Source of the DNA: Paludisphaera rhizosphaerae
Lineage (GTDB): Bacteria; Planctomycetota; Planctomycetia; Isosphaerales; Isosphaeraceae
DNA: 64,000 bases
Assembly (NCBI RefSeq): GCF_011065895.1
Contig: NZ_JAALCR010000010.1
Location: forward strand, 62,001-126,000
Direction: 5' to 3'
Made by a program: the position numbers and the translations under genes. This document shows, piece by piece, positions 34,088 through 47,295 of this stretch. The notes beneath the pieces were generated by a model. It was not told the DNA's origin, searched no databases, and saw only the letters and a program-made list of their open reading frames with translations. The stretch's first letter is position 1, and every line of letters starts with the position of its first letter.

Positions 34088-35070
34088 GCATGCCGGACGA
34101 CCGACCCCCGCGCGAGCCTGCACCCGCCCCCGCGGCGGGCCGGCGGTCGTTCGTCGACCCTCAGGCGCTCTTCCGGATCAAGAGCCTGCAACTCCGGGCT
34201 CGGGCGGCCGTGGAGGGCTTCCTCAAGGGGATCCACCGCAGCCCCTACCACGGCTACTCGGTCGAATTCAGCGAGTACCGCCCCTACACCGAAGGGGACG
34301 ACGTCCGCGGCCTGGACTGGCGGCTCTACGCCCGGACCGACCGCTACTACGTCAAGAAGTTCGAGGATGAGACCAACCTCCGCTGCCACCTCGTCGTCGA
34401 CTCCAGCCGGTCGATGGGCTATGCCTCCGGCGAGGTGACGAAGGGCGAGTACGCCCGAACGGCCGCCGCCACGATCGCCTACTTCCTGAACCTCCAGCGC
34501 GACGCCGTCGGCCTGGCCCTGTTCGAGGACCGGATCGTCGACTACCTGCCCCCTCGCAACCGTCCCGGTCAACTGCGTCGGATCATGGGGCTGCTCGACC
34601 GCGAGCCGAAGGGAGCGGCGACGAACCTCGTCGGCCCGCTCGACGAATTGGCGGCGAACGTCAAGCGGCGTGGGCTGGTCGTCTTGATCTCCGACCTGCT
34701 CGCGCCGGCCTCGGCCTTGAAGGAGCCGCTCTCGCGGCTGCATGCCCGAGGGCACGAGGTGATCCTCCTCCGCGTCCTCGACCCGGCGGAGGTCGACTTC
34801 ACCTTCGAGACCCCCGCGCGGTTCCGCGACGTGGAGTCCGGCCGCGACCTGTTCATCGACCCTTCGTCCGCCCGCGCCGGTTACCTGGCGAAGTTCCGCG
34901 CCCACGCCGACGAACTGACCCAGATCTGCGACGGCATGGGCTTCGTCCTGCGGACGATGACGACCGACTCCCCCCTGGAGCTGGCCCTGTTCGACGTCCT
35001 CCGCTCGCGGATGCTCCGGCTTTCCGGCCCATCGCGGCGGACCGCCCCGGGGCGGGGAGGGCGGGCATGA
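34084..35070 (+). CDS. DUF58 domain protein (VWA-like)
   Basis: A 328-residue DUF58 protein, the usual partner of MoxR ATPases. The core DUF58 signature is GIHRSPYHGYSVEFSEYRPYTEGDDVRGLDWRLYARTDRYYVKKFEDETNL, followed by LVVDSSRSMGYASG, a MIDAS-like DxSxS site typical of VWA domains. The likely start is a TTG at 34084 overlapping the MoxR stop (TTGA), with AGGAG 8 nt upstream; an ATG follows two codons later. Role: metal-dependent binding partner in the MoxR complex, cytoplasmic. The stop overlaps the BatA-like gene. DUF58 members occur in aerotolerance operons and in peptidoglycan or envelope stress contexts, but no target is known. Confidence 0.95.
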   Translation: MSMPDDRPPREPAPAPAAGRRSFVDPQALFRIKSLQLRARAAVEGFLKGIHRSPYHGYSVEFSEYRPYTEGDDVRGLDWRLYARTDRYYVKKFEDETNLRCHLVVDSSRSMGYASGEVTKGEYARTAAATIAYFLNLQRDAVGLALFEDRIVDYLPPRNRPGQLRRIMGLLDREPKGAATNLVGPLDELAANVKRRGLVVLISDLLAPASALKEPLSRLHARGHEVILLRVLDPAEVDFTFETPARFRDVESGRDLFIDPSSARAGYLAKFRAHADELTQICDGMGFVLRTMTTDSPLELALFDVLRSRMLRLSGPSRRTAPGRGGRA

Positions 35071-37156
35071 GCTTCCTCACCCCGCTTTTCCTGCTGGGCG
35101 GCCTGGCGATCGTCGCGCCGATCATCTTCCACCTGATCCGCCGGACGACCAAGGACGAGACCCCGTTCGGCTCCCTGATGTTCCTGGAGCCCTCGCCGCC
35201 GCGAGTCTCACGCCGGAGCCGCCTGGAGAATCTCCCTCTACTGCTGCTGCGAGCCGGCGTCCTGATCATCCTGGCGGCGGCCTTCGCCCGGCCCTTCCTG
35301 AGGGAGCCCGCCGCGCTGGACGTCGCCGCCGCGCAAGGGGAACGCGTCGCCCTTTTGATCGACGCCAGCGCGAGCATGAGACGGTCCGACCTGTGGCCGA
35401 AAGCCGTCGCCGCGGCGATCGCCGAGGTCGACGCCCGCGGCCCCGGCGATGAGCTGGCCGTCATCGCCTTCGACGCCTCGACTCGGCCGATCCTCAGCTT
35501 CGCCGAGTGGTCGGCGCTCGACCCGGACGCCCGCCGCGCGCTGGCTCGCACACGGATCGGCGAGCTGCGGCCCTCGTGGTCGGCGACGAAGCTGGGCCAG
35601 GCCCTCGTGGACGCCGCCGGCGTGATCGAGGACGTCGGCGACGCCGAACCGGCGGCCGCCCGGACGACACGGCGGATCGTGCTGATCTCCGACGTCCAGC
35701 AGGGGTGCCACCTCGAGGCGCTGGGAGACTTCGAGTGGCCGTCCGACCTGGAGCTGGACGTCCGGCCCTTCGTCGCCCGCGGCTCCAACGCTTCCATGGA
35801 ACGCCTGGCCGACACGGCCGACGACGCCCAGCCTGAATCGATCCGCGTCCGCGTCTCCAACGATCCCGATTCCGATCGTGAGGCGTTCCGGCTCGCCTGG
35901 GACGTCGACCGCCCCGGCGAGCCCGTCTCCATGACCGTCCCCCCCGGCGAGAGCCGCGTCGTCCGCGTCCCGCTGCCGCCGGCCGGCGCCGAACACACCG
36001 CGCTGAAGCTGGCGGGGGACTCGCACTCGTTCGACGACACCTTCTACGTGGCGACCGAGCCCGAACGTCCGTCGTCCGTCCTGTTCGCCGGTCCCGACGA
36101 GGCCGACGACCCCGAGGGCCTGCTCTACTACCTGTCGAGGGCCTATGAAGGGCTCCCCGGCCGGACCGTGAACGTCGAGCGTCGCCCTCCCGGAACGCCG
36201 CTCGCCATCGCCGCGGACCGTCCTCCCGCGCTCGTCGTCCTGACCTCGGAACTCCCTGCAGCCGAAGCCCCCGCGCTGGCCGAGTACGTCAACCGCGGCG
36301 GGACGGTGCTGGCCGTCCCCGGCGCCGGTAGGTCGGAGACCCTCGCGGCTGTGGCTGGCGTCGCCCCGTTCGACGTGGCCGACGCCGACGTGAAAGGCGA
36401 CTCGATGCTCGGCGAGATCGACTTCGGACATCCCCTGTTCTCCGCCGTCTCGGCGCCCCAGTTCAACGACTTCACGAAGATCCGATTCCGCAAGTACCGT
36501 CGCCTGCCGGCCGACGCGCTGGGGGAGGCCCGCGTGGTCGCCCGGTTTGAGTCGGGCGATCCGGCGGTGATCGAGAAGCGGATCGGCCGAGGCCGGCTGG
36601 TTGTGATGACGACGGGCTGGCGACCGACCGACGGCTGGCTGGCTCGATCGTCGAAGTTCATCCCCCTGATGGCGGCCATGCTCGACGCCCCCGGCGATTC
36701 CAGCGAGCCCACCGGGCCGCTGCGGGTGGGCGACCCGATCCCGCTCCCCGAAGGGGCGACCGCCGTCCGCAAGCCGGACGGCCCCTCGATCCCCATCTCG
36801 CCGGGATTGGCCGCGTTCCTCGGGGCGGATGCGCCGGGCGTGTATGAGATCGAGGCCCCGGGCGGCCCTCGCCGCGTGGCCGTGAACCTGGACCCCTCCG
36901 AGAGCCGCACAGCACCCCTGGGCGTCGGGGCGCTGGAGCAGGCGGGGGTGCGGTTGGTGCAGTCGAAGAAAGAGGCCGCGGCCGAGCCGGACCCTGAGAC
37001 GAAGCGGCAGTTGCAGGCGGCGGAGTTGGAGGGGCGGCAGAAGCTCTGGCGTCCTTTGATCCTGGCGGCGCTTGGCGTTTTGGTCGTGGAAACCTGGCTC
37101 GCGGGTCGGCTCAGCCGAACCCGTCGCGTCGTAACCGAAGCGGGGGCGGCCGCGTC

Positions 37157-37160
<4 letters not shown>
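35067..37160 (+). CDS. BatA-like VWA membrane protein
   Basis: A 697-residue membrane protein. The N-terminus (MSFLTPLFLLGGLAIVAPIIFHLIRR) is the BatA domain, with FGSLMFLEPSPPRVSRRSRLENLPLLLLRAGVLIILAAAFARPF completing the signature two-helix unit. A VWA domain follows: VALLIDASASMRRSD (MIDAS DxSxS) and RIVLISDVQQG. After it comes a periplasmic beta-rich part and a glutamine-amidotransferase-like fold (VLFAGPDEADDPEGLLYYLSRAYEG, GGTVLAVPGAG). A C-terminal membrane helix (RPLILAALGVLVVETWLAGRLS) closes the protein. Both ends are membrane anchors. ATG start overlaps the DUF58 stop by 4 nt. A cluster member that likely receives MoxR/DUF58 action. Confidence 0.92.
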
Positions 37161-41130
<3,970 letters not shown>

Positions 41131-41134
<4 letters not shown>

Positions 41135-43482
41135 CAGGATCGTCGATCGTGTTGGGGGGGCCCGCGTGGTGGCCCTGGGCTGCGGGATTCGCGGCGTTCG
41201 GATTGCTGCTGACTCTCTGGAGCTACTCGGACTCCCGCTTCAGCGTCGGCGTGCGGCTCGCCTGCGCGCTGCTCAAGGCGACGGCCTTCGCGGCGCTCGC
41301 CCTGATCGTGCTTGAGCCGCTGCTGGCCGGGCGTCGTCCTCGCCCCGGCGCGAACGCGTTCGCCGTCATGGCCGACGCCAGCCAGAGCCTCCAGGTACGC
41401 GACGAGGGGGAGGAGAAGACCCGAGGCGACTGGATCCGAGGCAAGCTCAACCAGGACCAGCCCTGGCGAACCCGGCTCGGCCAGGACTTCGACGTCCGCG
41501 GTTACGCCTTCGACACCCACCTCCGCGCCGTCGACGACTTCAACGGGCTGACGTTCAGCGGGCCGGGCTCGTCGATCGGTTCGGCGCTCGGGTCGCTGGC
41601 CAAGCGGTTCCGGGGGCGTCCGCTGGCCGGGGCCCTGTTGTTCACGGACGGTCTCCGTACCGACCTCGGCGACGTTGACCCCAAGGATCTGCCGCCGATC
41701 TATCCGGTGCTCCTGCCGATGAACCCCGGCGCACGGGACGTCGGCGTGCGGTCGGCGACGGTCAGCCAGACGAACTTCGAGTCGGCCCCGGTCGTCATTC
41801 GGGTCGAGGTCGCGACCCCCGGATTCTCCGGCCGGCCGATCGTCGCCGTCGTGCTCGACGAGAACGGCGCCGAGGTCCAGCGGCGTCGCGAGACCGCTGG
41901 CTCCGACGACAAGCCCCTGAACTTCCGCTTCCAGTTCCGTCCCCCCAAACGCGGGGTCTCGTTCTACCGCGTCCGCGCCTTCCCGGCCGATGAGGAGCCG
42001 AAAGCCGAAGGGCCGTCGCCGCCGTCCACGGAGCAGGCGCTGGCCAACAACGAGCGGTTTGTAGTGGTCGACCAGGGGGGCGGAGAATACCGCATCCTGT
42101 ACGTCGGCGGCCGGCCTAACTGGGAGTACAAGTTCCTCCATCGGGGTCTCCACGAAGACGAGCAGATCCGCCTGGTAGGCATGCTACGGGTGGCTCGAAA
42201 GCAGCCCAAGTTCGACTTTCAGGCCAAGGGGGAACGGCCGCAGAACAAGTTCTTCGAGGGCTTCGACGACCCCGCCGCCGACACCCAGGACGCCGCCGAC
42301 AAGCCGGTGCTGGTCCGCCTCGACGTCGCCGACGAGTCCGAGCTGCGCGACGGCTTCCCCAAGACGGCCGAGGACCTGTACCGCTACCACGCCATCGTCC
42401 TGGACGACATCGAGGCCGGCTTCTTCGCCCCCGACCAGATGACGCTCTTGCGGAACTTCGTCTCGATCCGGGGCGGCGGCCTGCTGATGCTTGGCGGCCC
42501 CGAGACGTTCGCCGACGGCCATTACGACCGGACGCCCGTGGGCGAGATGCTCCCCGTCTATCTCGACCGCCGCACCGAGCCGAAAGACACAACGGGCTTC
42601 CATCTGGTCCTCACTCGTGAAGGCTGGCTCCAGCCCTGGGTCCGCACCCGCGCCACCGAGCCGGAGGAGCAGAAGCGGCTGAACGAGATGCCCCCCTTCC
42701 GGACGCTCAGCCAGGTCGGCCGGCTCAAGCCCGGGGCGGTGGTGCTGGCCGAGGCGACCGATCCCGAGGGGACCGTCGCCCCCGCGCTGGCGGTGCAGAG
42801 CTTCGGCAAGGGGAGGGTCGGCGCGTTGCTGATCGGCGACCTCTGGCGCTGGGGGATGCATCGTAAAGACCCGGCGGAGAGCGACCTCGAGAAGGCCTGG
42901 CGCCAGACCGCTCGCTGGCTGGTGGCCGACGTCCCGCGCCGCGTGGAGGTCGCCGTCCGGCCGTCGCCGGAATCCCCCGCGCCGGCCGTCGAGTTGACCG
43001 CCCGCGTCCGCGACAAGGAGTACCGGCCGCTCGACGATTCCAAGGTCGCGCTCAAAGTCAAGCTCCCCGACGGCGAGACGGCCGCCGTCGTCGCCGAACC
43101 GGTCTCCGGCGAGCCGGGCGCCTACGTGGCGACCTACGTTCCCAAGACGCCGGGGGGCTATCGCGTCTCGGCGACGGCCGTCGCGGCCGACGGCTCGGCG
43201 GTGGGTGAGGCCGAAGCCGGCTGGGCCTCGCAGCCGGCGGCCGACGAGTTCGCCCGGCTGGCCCCAGACCGCGCCTTCCTCTCCGACCTGGCCAGGAAGA
43301 CGGGCGGCGCGGTGGTCGAGGGCGACGACCTGGAATCGTTCGTCGCCGGCCTTCCCGCCCGAGGCGCCCCGATCTCCGAGCCCTGGACGGCCACGCTCTG
43401 GGACCATCCGGCCGCGTTCCTCTTCGCCGTCGCCTGCCTCGCCGCCGAGTGGGGCCTGCGCCGGCTCAACGGCCTCGCCTGA
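41131..43482 (+). CDS. VWA/glutamine-amidotransferase-like membrane protein
   Basis: A 783-residue membrane protein. Two N-terminal helices (WAAGFAAFGLLLTLWS, LLKATAFAALALIVLEPLL) precede a VWA-like domain: NAFAVMADASQSLQV in place of the MIDAS DxSxS, and GALLFTDGLRTD. A beta sandwich follows (VGVRSATVSQTNFESAPVVIRVEV). Then an amidotransferase-like Rossmann fold appears: GEYRILYVGGRPNWEYKFLHRGL, IVLDDIEAGFFAPDQMTLLRNFVSIRGGGLLMLGGPETFADG. The catalytic Cys of class I amidotransferases is not apparent, so the domain is probably non-catalytic. A C-terminal helix (AAFLFAVACLAAEWGLRRL) anchors it. ATG overlaps the previous stop. Such proteins regularly follow MoxR-DUF58-BatA genes in planctomycetes. 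Confidence 0.88.
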
Positions 43483-43497
43483 CCGAAGGACGACCCC

Positions 43498-44481
43498 ATG
43501 CCCCTCCTGGCGACCGCCCTGCTGCTCGCGACCCTGGCTCAGGCCCAGGCCGAGGCTCCGCCGCCCGCCGACCGGCCGTCGGTCCTCGTCGTCGTCGGGA
43601 CGCCCGGCACGCCCGAGTACGCCGCCGAGTTCCGCCAGGCCGTCGACGCCTGGCGAGCCGCCGCGGCCAAGGCCCCGGCCGACTTCCGGGCGATCGGGAT
43701 CGACGGCTCCGCCGACGCCGCCGTCCCCGACCGTGAAGCCCTGCGCAAGGCCCTGGCCGAGACGCCGACGGGCGGTCGCGAGGCCCTCTGGTTGGTCATG
43801 GTCGGTCATGGCACCTTCGACGGTAAGGAGGCCAAGTTCAACCTCCGCGGCCCCGACGTCACGGCCGCCGAGACGGCCGAGTGGCTCAAGCCGTTCACCC
43901 GCCCGCTGGCGATCCTCGACGGCTCCTCGGCGAGCGGCCCGTTCCTCAACGCCCTCTCCGCGCCCGGGCGAGTCGTGATCGTCGCCACCCGCAGCGGCGA
44001 CGAGCAGAACTACGCCAGGCTCGGCCCGAACCTCGCCGAGGCGATCGCCGACCCCCGCGCCGACCTCGACAAGGACGAACAGGTCTCGCTGCTGGAAGCC
44101 TTCCTCACGGCCGCCACCCGCACGGCCGAGTTCTACAAGTCCAAGTCCCGCCTGGCCACCGAGCACCCCCTGATCGACGACGACGGCGACAAGCTGGGCA
44201 CCCCCGCCGACTGGTTCAAGGGCCTCAGGGCGATCAAGAAGCCCACCGGCGGCAAGTCGCTCGACGGCGCACGAGCCCGACAGATCCACCTGGTCCCCAA
44301 CGACCGCGACCGCAAGATGACGCCCGAAGTCCGCGACCGCCGTGATAACCTGGAGCGCGAGGCCGCCGACCTGCGGGCCAAGAAAGAGAGTCTGTCCGAG
44401 GACGACTACTACGCCCGCCTCGAGAAGATCATGGTTGAGCTGGCCCGCATCTACGGCGGCCGTCCTGCGGTGGGGTTCTGA
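43498..44481 (+). CDS. exported caspase-fold-like protein, probably without catalytic Cys
   Basis: A 327-residue exported protein (signal MPLLATALLLATLAQAQAEAPP). The core has the look of clan CD peptidases (caspase or C13-like): VLVVVGTPGTPEYAAEF, LWLVMVGHGTFDG with the His-Gly of the catalytic His (His104), then LAILDGSSASGPFLNAL at the site of the catalytic Cys. In active members this reads D-A-C-x-S-G; here D141-G142-S143 has Ser where Cys would be. Later RVVIVATRSGDEQNYARLGPNLAEAI and AFLTAATRTAEFY match the family's 3D layout. The C-terminus is helical, with a DDYYARLEKIMVELARIY end. It follows the cluster's last membrane gene by 15 nt and probably ends the operon. Fold is inferred from motifs. 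Confidence 0.75.
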   Translation: MPLLATALLLATLAQAQAEAPPPADRPSVLVVVGTPGTPEYAAEFRQAVDAWRAAAAKAPADFRAIGIDGSADAAVPDREALRKALAETPTGGREALWLVMVGHGTFDGKEAKFNLRGPDVTAAETAEWLKPFTRPLAILDGSSASGPFLNALSAPGRVVIVATRSGDEQNYARLGPNLAEAIADPRADLDKDEQVSLLEAFLTAATRTAEFYKSKSRLATEHPLIDDDGDKLGTPADWFKGLRAIKKPTGGKSLDGARARQIHLVPNDRDRKMTPEVRDRRDNLEREAADLRAKKESLSEDDYYARLEKIMVELARIYGGRPAVGF

Positions 44482-44487
44482 GAATCC

Positions 44488-45288
44488 ATGAATTGGAAGA
44501 CGATATTCGCCATCGCCCTCGCTTCGGCCTGTCTCGGCGCGGATGAGCCGCCGGGGGGGGGCCGCGACACCATCTCGCAGATCTCGGTCATCAACGCCCT
44601 GATGGTCGGCCGGTACGACGGCGAGGCTTCCATCGCCGAGCTGCTGAAGCTGGGCGACTTCGGCCTGGGGACGCTCGACCACCTCGACGGCGAGTTGATC
44701 GTCCTGGACGGCCGGGCGTATCAGGTCCGGGGCGACGGCGCGATCGTCGACGTTCCGCCCGATCGCTCCACCCCGTTCGCGGTCGTCACCCCGTTCGACG
44801 TCGACGGCGAGTTCCCCTGTCCGCGCGTCGCCAGCCTCACCGAGCTTGAGGAACGCCTGAACAAGACGCTCGCCGGCCGGAACGCGTTCGTCGCGATCAA
44901 GATCCGGGCCAAGGTCGACTCGATCACCCTGCGAAGCGTCAAGCGGCAGGAGCCTCCTTATCGACCGCTCGACGAGGTGGCGAAGAGCCAGTCGATGTGG
45001 ACCCATCGCAACGTCAGCGGGACGATGCTGGGCGTCCGGAGTCCGTCGTGGGTCGGCAACCTGACGGTCCCCGGCTACCACTGGCACTTCCTCTCGGACG
45101 ACCACAAGGTCGGCGGCCACATCCTGGACGTCCGCCCCGTCGAGGGCCGCGTCCAGTACGACCTCACCCGCGACTGGGACGTCCGCCTCCCCGCCTCGGC
45201 CGACTTCGACGCCGCCGAGCTGAACCGCGACCTCTCCCGAGAGCTGAAGCGGGTGGAAAGCTCCCGCGGCGACGCCCCCCCGAAGTAA
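44488..45288 (+). CDS. exported alpha-acetolactate decarboxylase-like protein
   Basis: A 266-residue protein of the acetolactate decarboxylase (BudA/AlsD) family, which turns 2-acetolactate into acetoin. The domain hallmarks are present: GDFGLGTLDHLDGELIVLDGRAYQ and VPGYHWHFLSDDHKVGGHILD. His198, His200 and His211 match the three zinc ligands. The acidic Glu/Arg residues of the core are also visible (ELIVLDG). Unlike most members it starts with MNWKTIFAIALASACLGADE, which reads as a signal peptide or lipoprotein signal (ASAC), so the enzyme would act outside the cytoplasm. No acetolactate synthase gene is near. It starts 6 nt after the caspase-like gene. Family assignment is firm, location inferred. 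Confidence 0.9.
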   Translation: MNWKTIFAIALASACLGADEPPGGGRDTISQISVINALMVGRYDGEASIAELLKLGDFGLGTLDHLDGELIVLDGRAYQVRGDGAIVDVPPDRSTPFAVVTPFDVDGEFPCPRVASLTELEERLNKTLAGRNAFVAIKIRAKVDSITLRSVKRQEPPYRPLDEVAKSQSMWTHRNVSGTMLGVRSPSWVGNLTVPGYHWHFLSDDHKVGGHILDVRPVEGRVQYDLTRDWDVRLPASADFDAAELNRDLSRELKRVESSRGDAPPK

Positions 45289-45955
45289 GCCGCGGCGTAC
45301 CCGGAGGCTTGGGTCCGTTCGCGCCGTGCTCGTTCGAAGCCGGTCGACGCAACACTTTGGGGTTCTGGGTTTTGCTCCCGACAAACGGCCTTCGGGATTG
45401 GCTCCGTTCGGCGATTTTCGGTATCCAGCTTCGCTGTTTGCCGACCTGGCGATCCGGTCGAGGTCGATCGCGGGGACCTCGCCGATCGCAGGCTCGCGCC
45501 GGCCGTTCGGCGACCGTGTCCGACGCCGAGTGCGGAACCCCTCGCGCGGCTCCGTTTCGGCTTCGTTCGCCGCGGGAATTGTGCCTGATTCCGATGATCA
45601 ACCTGTTGCCATTGTGGACTTTGCGGCGTCGCCCGTCCTTGGCTTCGTTCGGCGAAAAACGACCAGGCTTGCTGCTCGCTTCCTTCGCGCATTCGAATTG
45701 AGAAAGAGCCGGGCACCGCCATCCTCTATTTCTACTGTGTCGTCCACGGGCCATTTCCGATCACCGGCCTGATAGCTTCCTGGGACGCCTGGCCGGTGCG
45801 ATCGCTACGGTCGTCGCCTCCGCTTTGAGGGACGGGCCCCAGGCTGACAGGAGAAAGCGGCGGCCCGTTGTGGTCGGCTGTGGGGCGGCGTAACCTGAGG
45901 CGTCGGGTAAGGCTGTCCCGCAAGACTTTCACGGGGCTGTTGTGTGTGCCTGCAT
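45289..45955. other. gene-free region with imperfect internal repeats
   Basis: About 670 bases without a convincing gene: open frames on both strands have shadow-like composition. A motif close to TTGGCTCCGTTCGGCGA appears at about 45398-45415, 45557-45575 (divergent) and 45641-45658, which suggests a degenerate repeat family or eroded sequence. No RNA or promoter is evident to me. Confidence 0.5.
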
Positions 45956-46085
45956 CCCCCTTCTCCCCTTGTGGGAGAAGGTGCCGCGCAGCGGCGGATG
46001 AGGGGTGCGAAACCATCGGCCGTTGGGTTGCGACCCCCCTCATCCGGGCCTTCGGGCCACCTTCTCCCACAAGGGGAGAAGGGAG
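45956..46085. repeat. dispersed palindromic repeat
   Basis: Arms at about 45956-46008 and 46034-46085 are inverted copies with CCTTCTCCCCTTGTGGGAGAAGG, an inner hairpin and GGATGAGGGG. The loop is about 26 bases. It is the same arm type as at 5549-5700 and 49855-50241, with a different arm-tip sequence. Confidence 0.88.
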
Positions 46086-46165
46086 GTAGGGCGCCTCGTG
46101 CGTAACCCCCATTCACGGGAAGGCTCTAGGCGAAGTGCGTTTCCCGGGTGATCGGAGGACGGACG

Positions 46166-47257
46166 ATGAAGCGACGGGCGTTCCTCGGGGCGACGGCGAT
46201 TGGCGCGCTCGGTGCGGCGGCTCCTTCGGCTTCACCCCCTTTGCGGCTGGGGATGGCGGGGCTGGTGCACGGACACGCCTCGGGGTTCCTGTCGCGGTAT
46301 CGCGACTCGAATGAAGTCGAGCTGGTCGGCGTGTCCGAGCCCGATCGCGAGGTCGCCGCGCGTTACGTCCAGCGGCTGAAGCTTGACCCGGACAAGGTCC
46401 ACCCCTCGCTGGAGGCGATGCTCGACCGTGCGAAGCCAGAGGGCGTCGTCGTCTTCACCAACACGTTCGACCACCCGGCCGCCGTCGAGGCCTGCGCCCG
46501 GCGCAAGATCCCGGTGATGATGGAGAAGCCGCTGGCCGTCAGCGTGGATCACGCCCGGGCCATCGAGCGATCCGCGGCCGAGCACGGCGTCCCCGTGCTG
46601 GTGAACTACGAGACGACCTGGCATTCCTCCAACCACGCCGCGTACGCCCTGGCGAAGACGGCCGGGGCGCTGGGGGAGATCCGCAAGGTGGTCGTTCACG
46701 ACGGACATCGCGGGCCCAAGGAGATCGGCGTCCAGCCCGAGTTCCTCGCCTGGCTCACCGACCCGGAGAAAAACGGGGCGGGGGCCCTGTTCGACTTCGG
46801 CTGCTATGGCGCCAACCTGATGACCTGGCTGATGGACGACGCGCGTCCAACGTCCGTCTCGGCCGTCACCCAGCGGTTCAAGCCCGACGTCTACCCGCGA
46901 GTGGACGACGAGGCGACCGTGATCCTGGAATACCCCGCCGCCGTGGCCGTCTTGCAGGCCTCGTGGAACTGGCCGTTCGACCGCAAGGACATGGAGGTCT
47001 ACGGGCGGACCGGGCAGGTCCTCACGGTCGGCCGCGAGGAAGTCCGCGTCCGTCTCGCCGGCAAGCCCGAGGAGACCCGCAAGGCTCCCGCGCTGGCCGC
47101 GCCGGAGGACGACTTCCTCCGCTACTTCGCCGCCGTGGTCCGGGGCGAGATCAAACCCACGGGCCTTTCCGCCCTGCGCAACAACCTCATCGTCGTCGAG
47201 ATCCTCGACGCCGCCCGTCGCTCCGCCGCCGAGGGACGAACCATCCGGCTGTCGTGA
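46166..47257 (+). CDS. Gfo/Idh/MocA family oxidoreductase
   Basis: A 363-residue NAD(P)-dependent sugar/inositol dehydrogenase-like protein. The N-terminus MKRRAFLGATAIGALGAAAPSA has a twin-Arg-like pattern (KRRAFLG) common to exported Gfo/Idh/MocA proteins of planctomycetes. The Rossmann domain follows (LRLGMAGLVHGHASGFLSRYRDSNEVELVGVSEPD), with the usual GLVHGH in place of GxGxxG and the EKP motif in VMMEKPLAVSVDHARAIE. The C-terminal domain has GGHRGP-like DGHRGPKEIG and FDFGCYGANLMTWLM, typical of the family. I chose the ATG at 46166 after GGAGGACGG. It stands 38 nt before the GH51 gene, so both may act on the same sugar. Substrate unknown. Confidence 0.9.
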   Translation: MKRRAFLGATAIGALGAAAPSASPPLRLGMAGLVHGHASGFLSRYRDSNEVELVGVSEPDREVAARYVQRLKLDPDKVHPSLEAMLDRAKPEGVVVFTNTFDHPAAVEACARRKIPVMMEKPLAVSVDHARAIERSAAEHGVPVLVNYETTWHSSNHAAYALAKTAGALGEIRKVVVHDGHRGPKEIGVQPEFLAWLTDPEKNGAGALFDFGCYGANLMTWLMDDARPTSVSAVTQRFKPDVYPRVDDEATVILEYPAAVAVLQASWNWPFDRKDMEVYGRTGQVLTVGREEVRVRLAGKPEETRKAPALAAPEDDFLRYFAAVVRGEIKPTGLSALRNNLIVVEILDAARRSAAEGRTIRLS

Positions 47258-47295
47258 GCGAGCCTCGTCGATCCGAGTTCAGGGAGCACCCGAGA

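Noticed and set aside
44997-45772. Several open frames on both strands after the acetolactate decarboxylase
   Set aside because: No domain, no good ribosome site, and mutually overlapping; they fit chance frames in GC-rich DNA.
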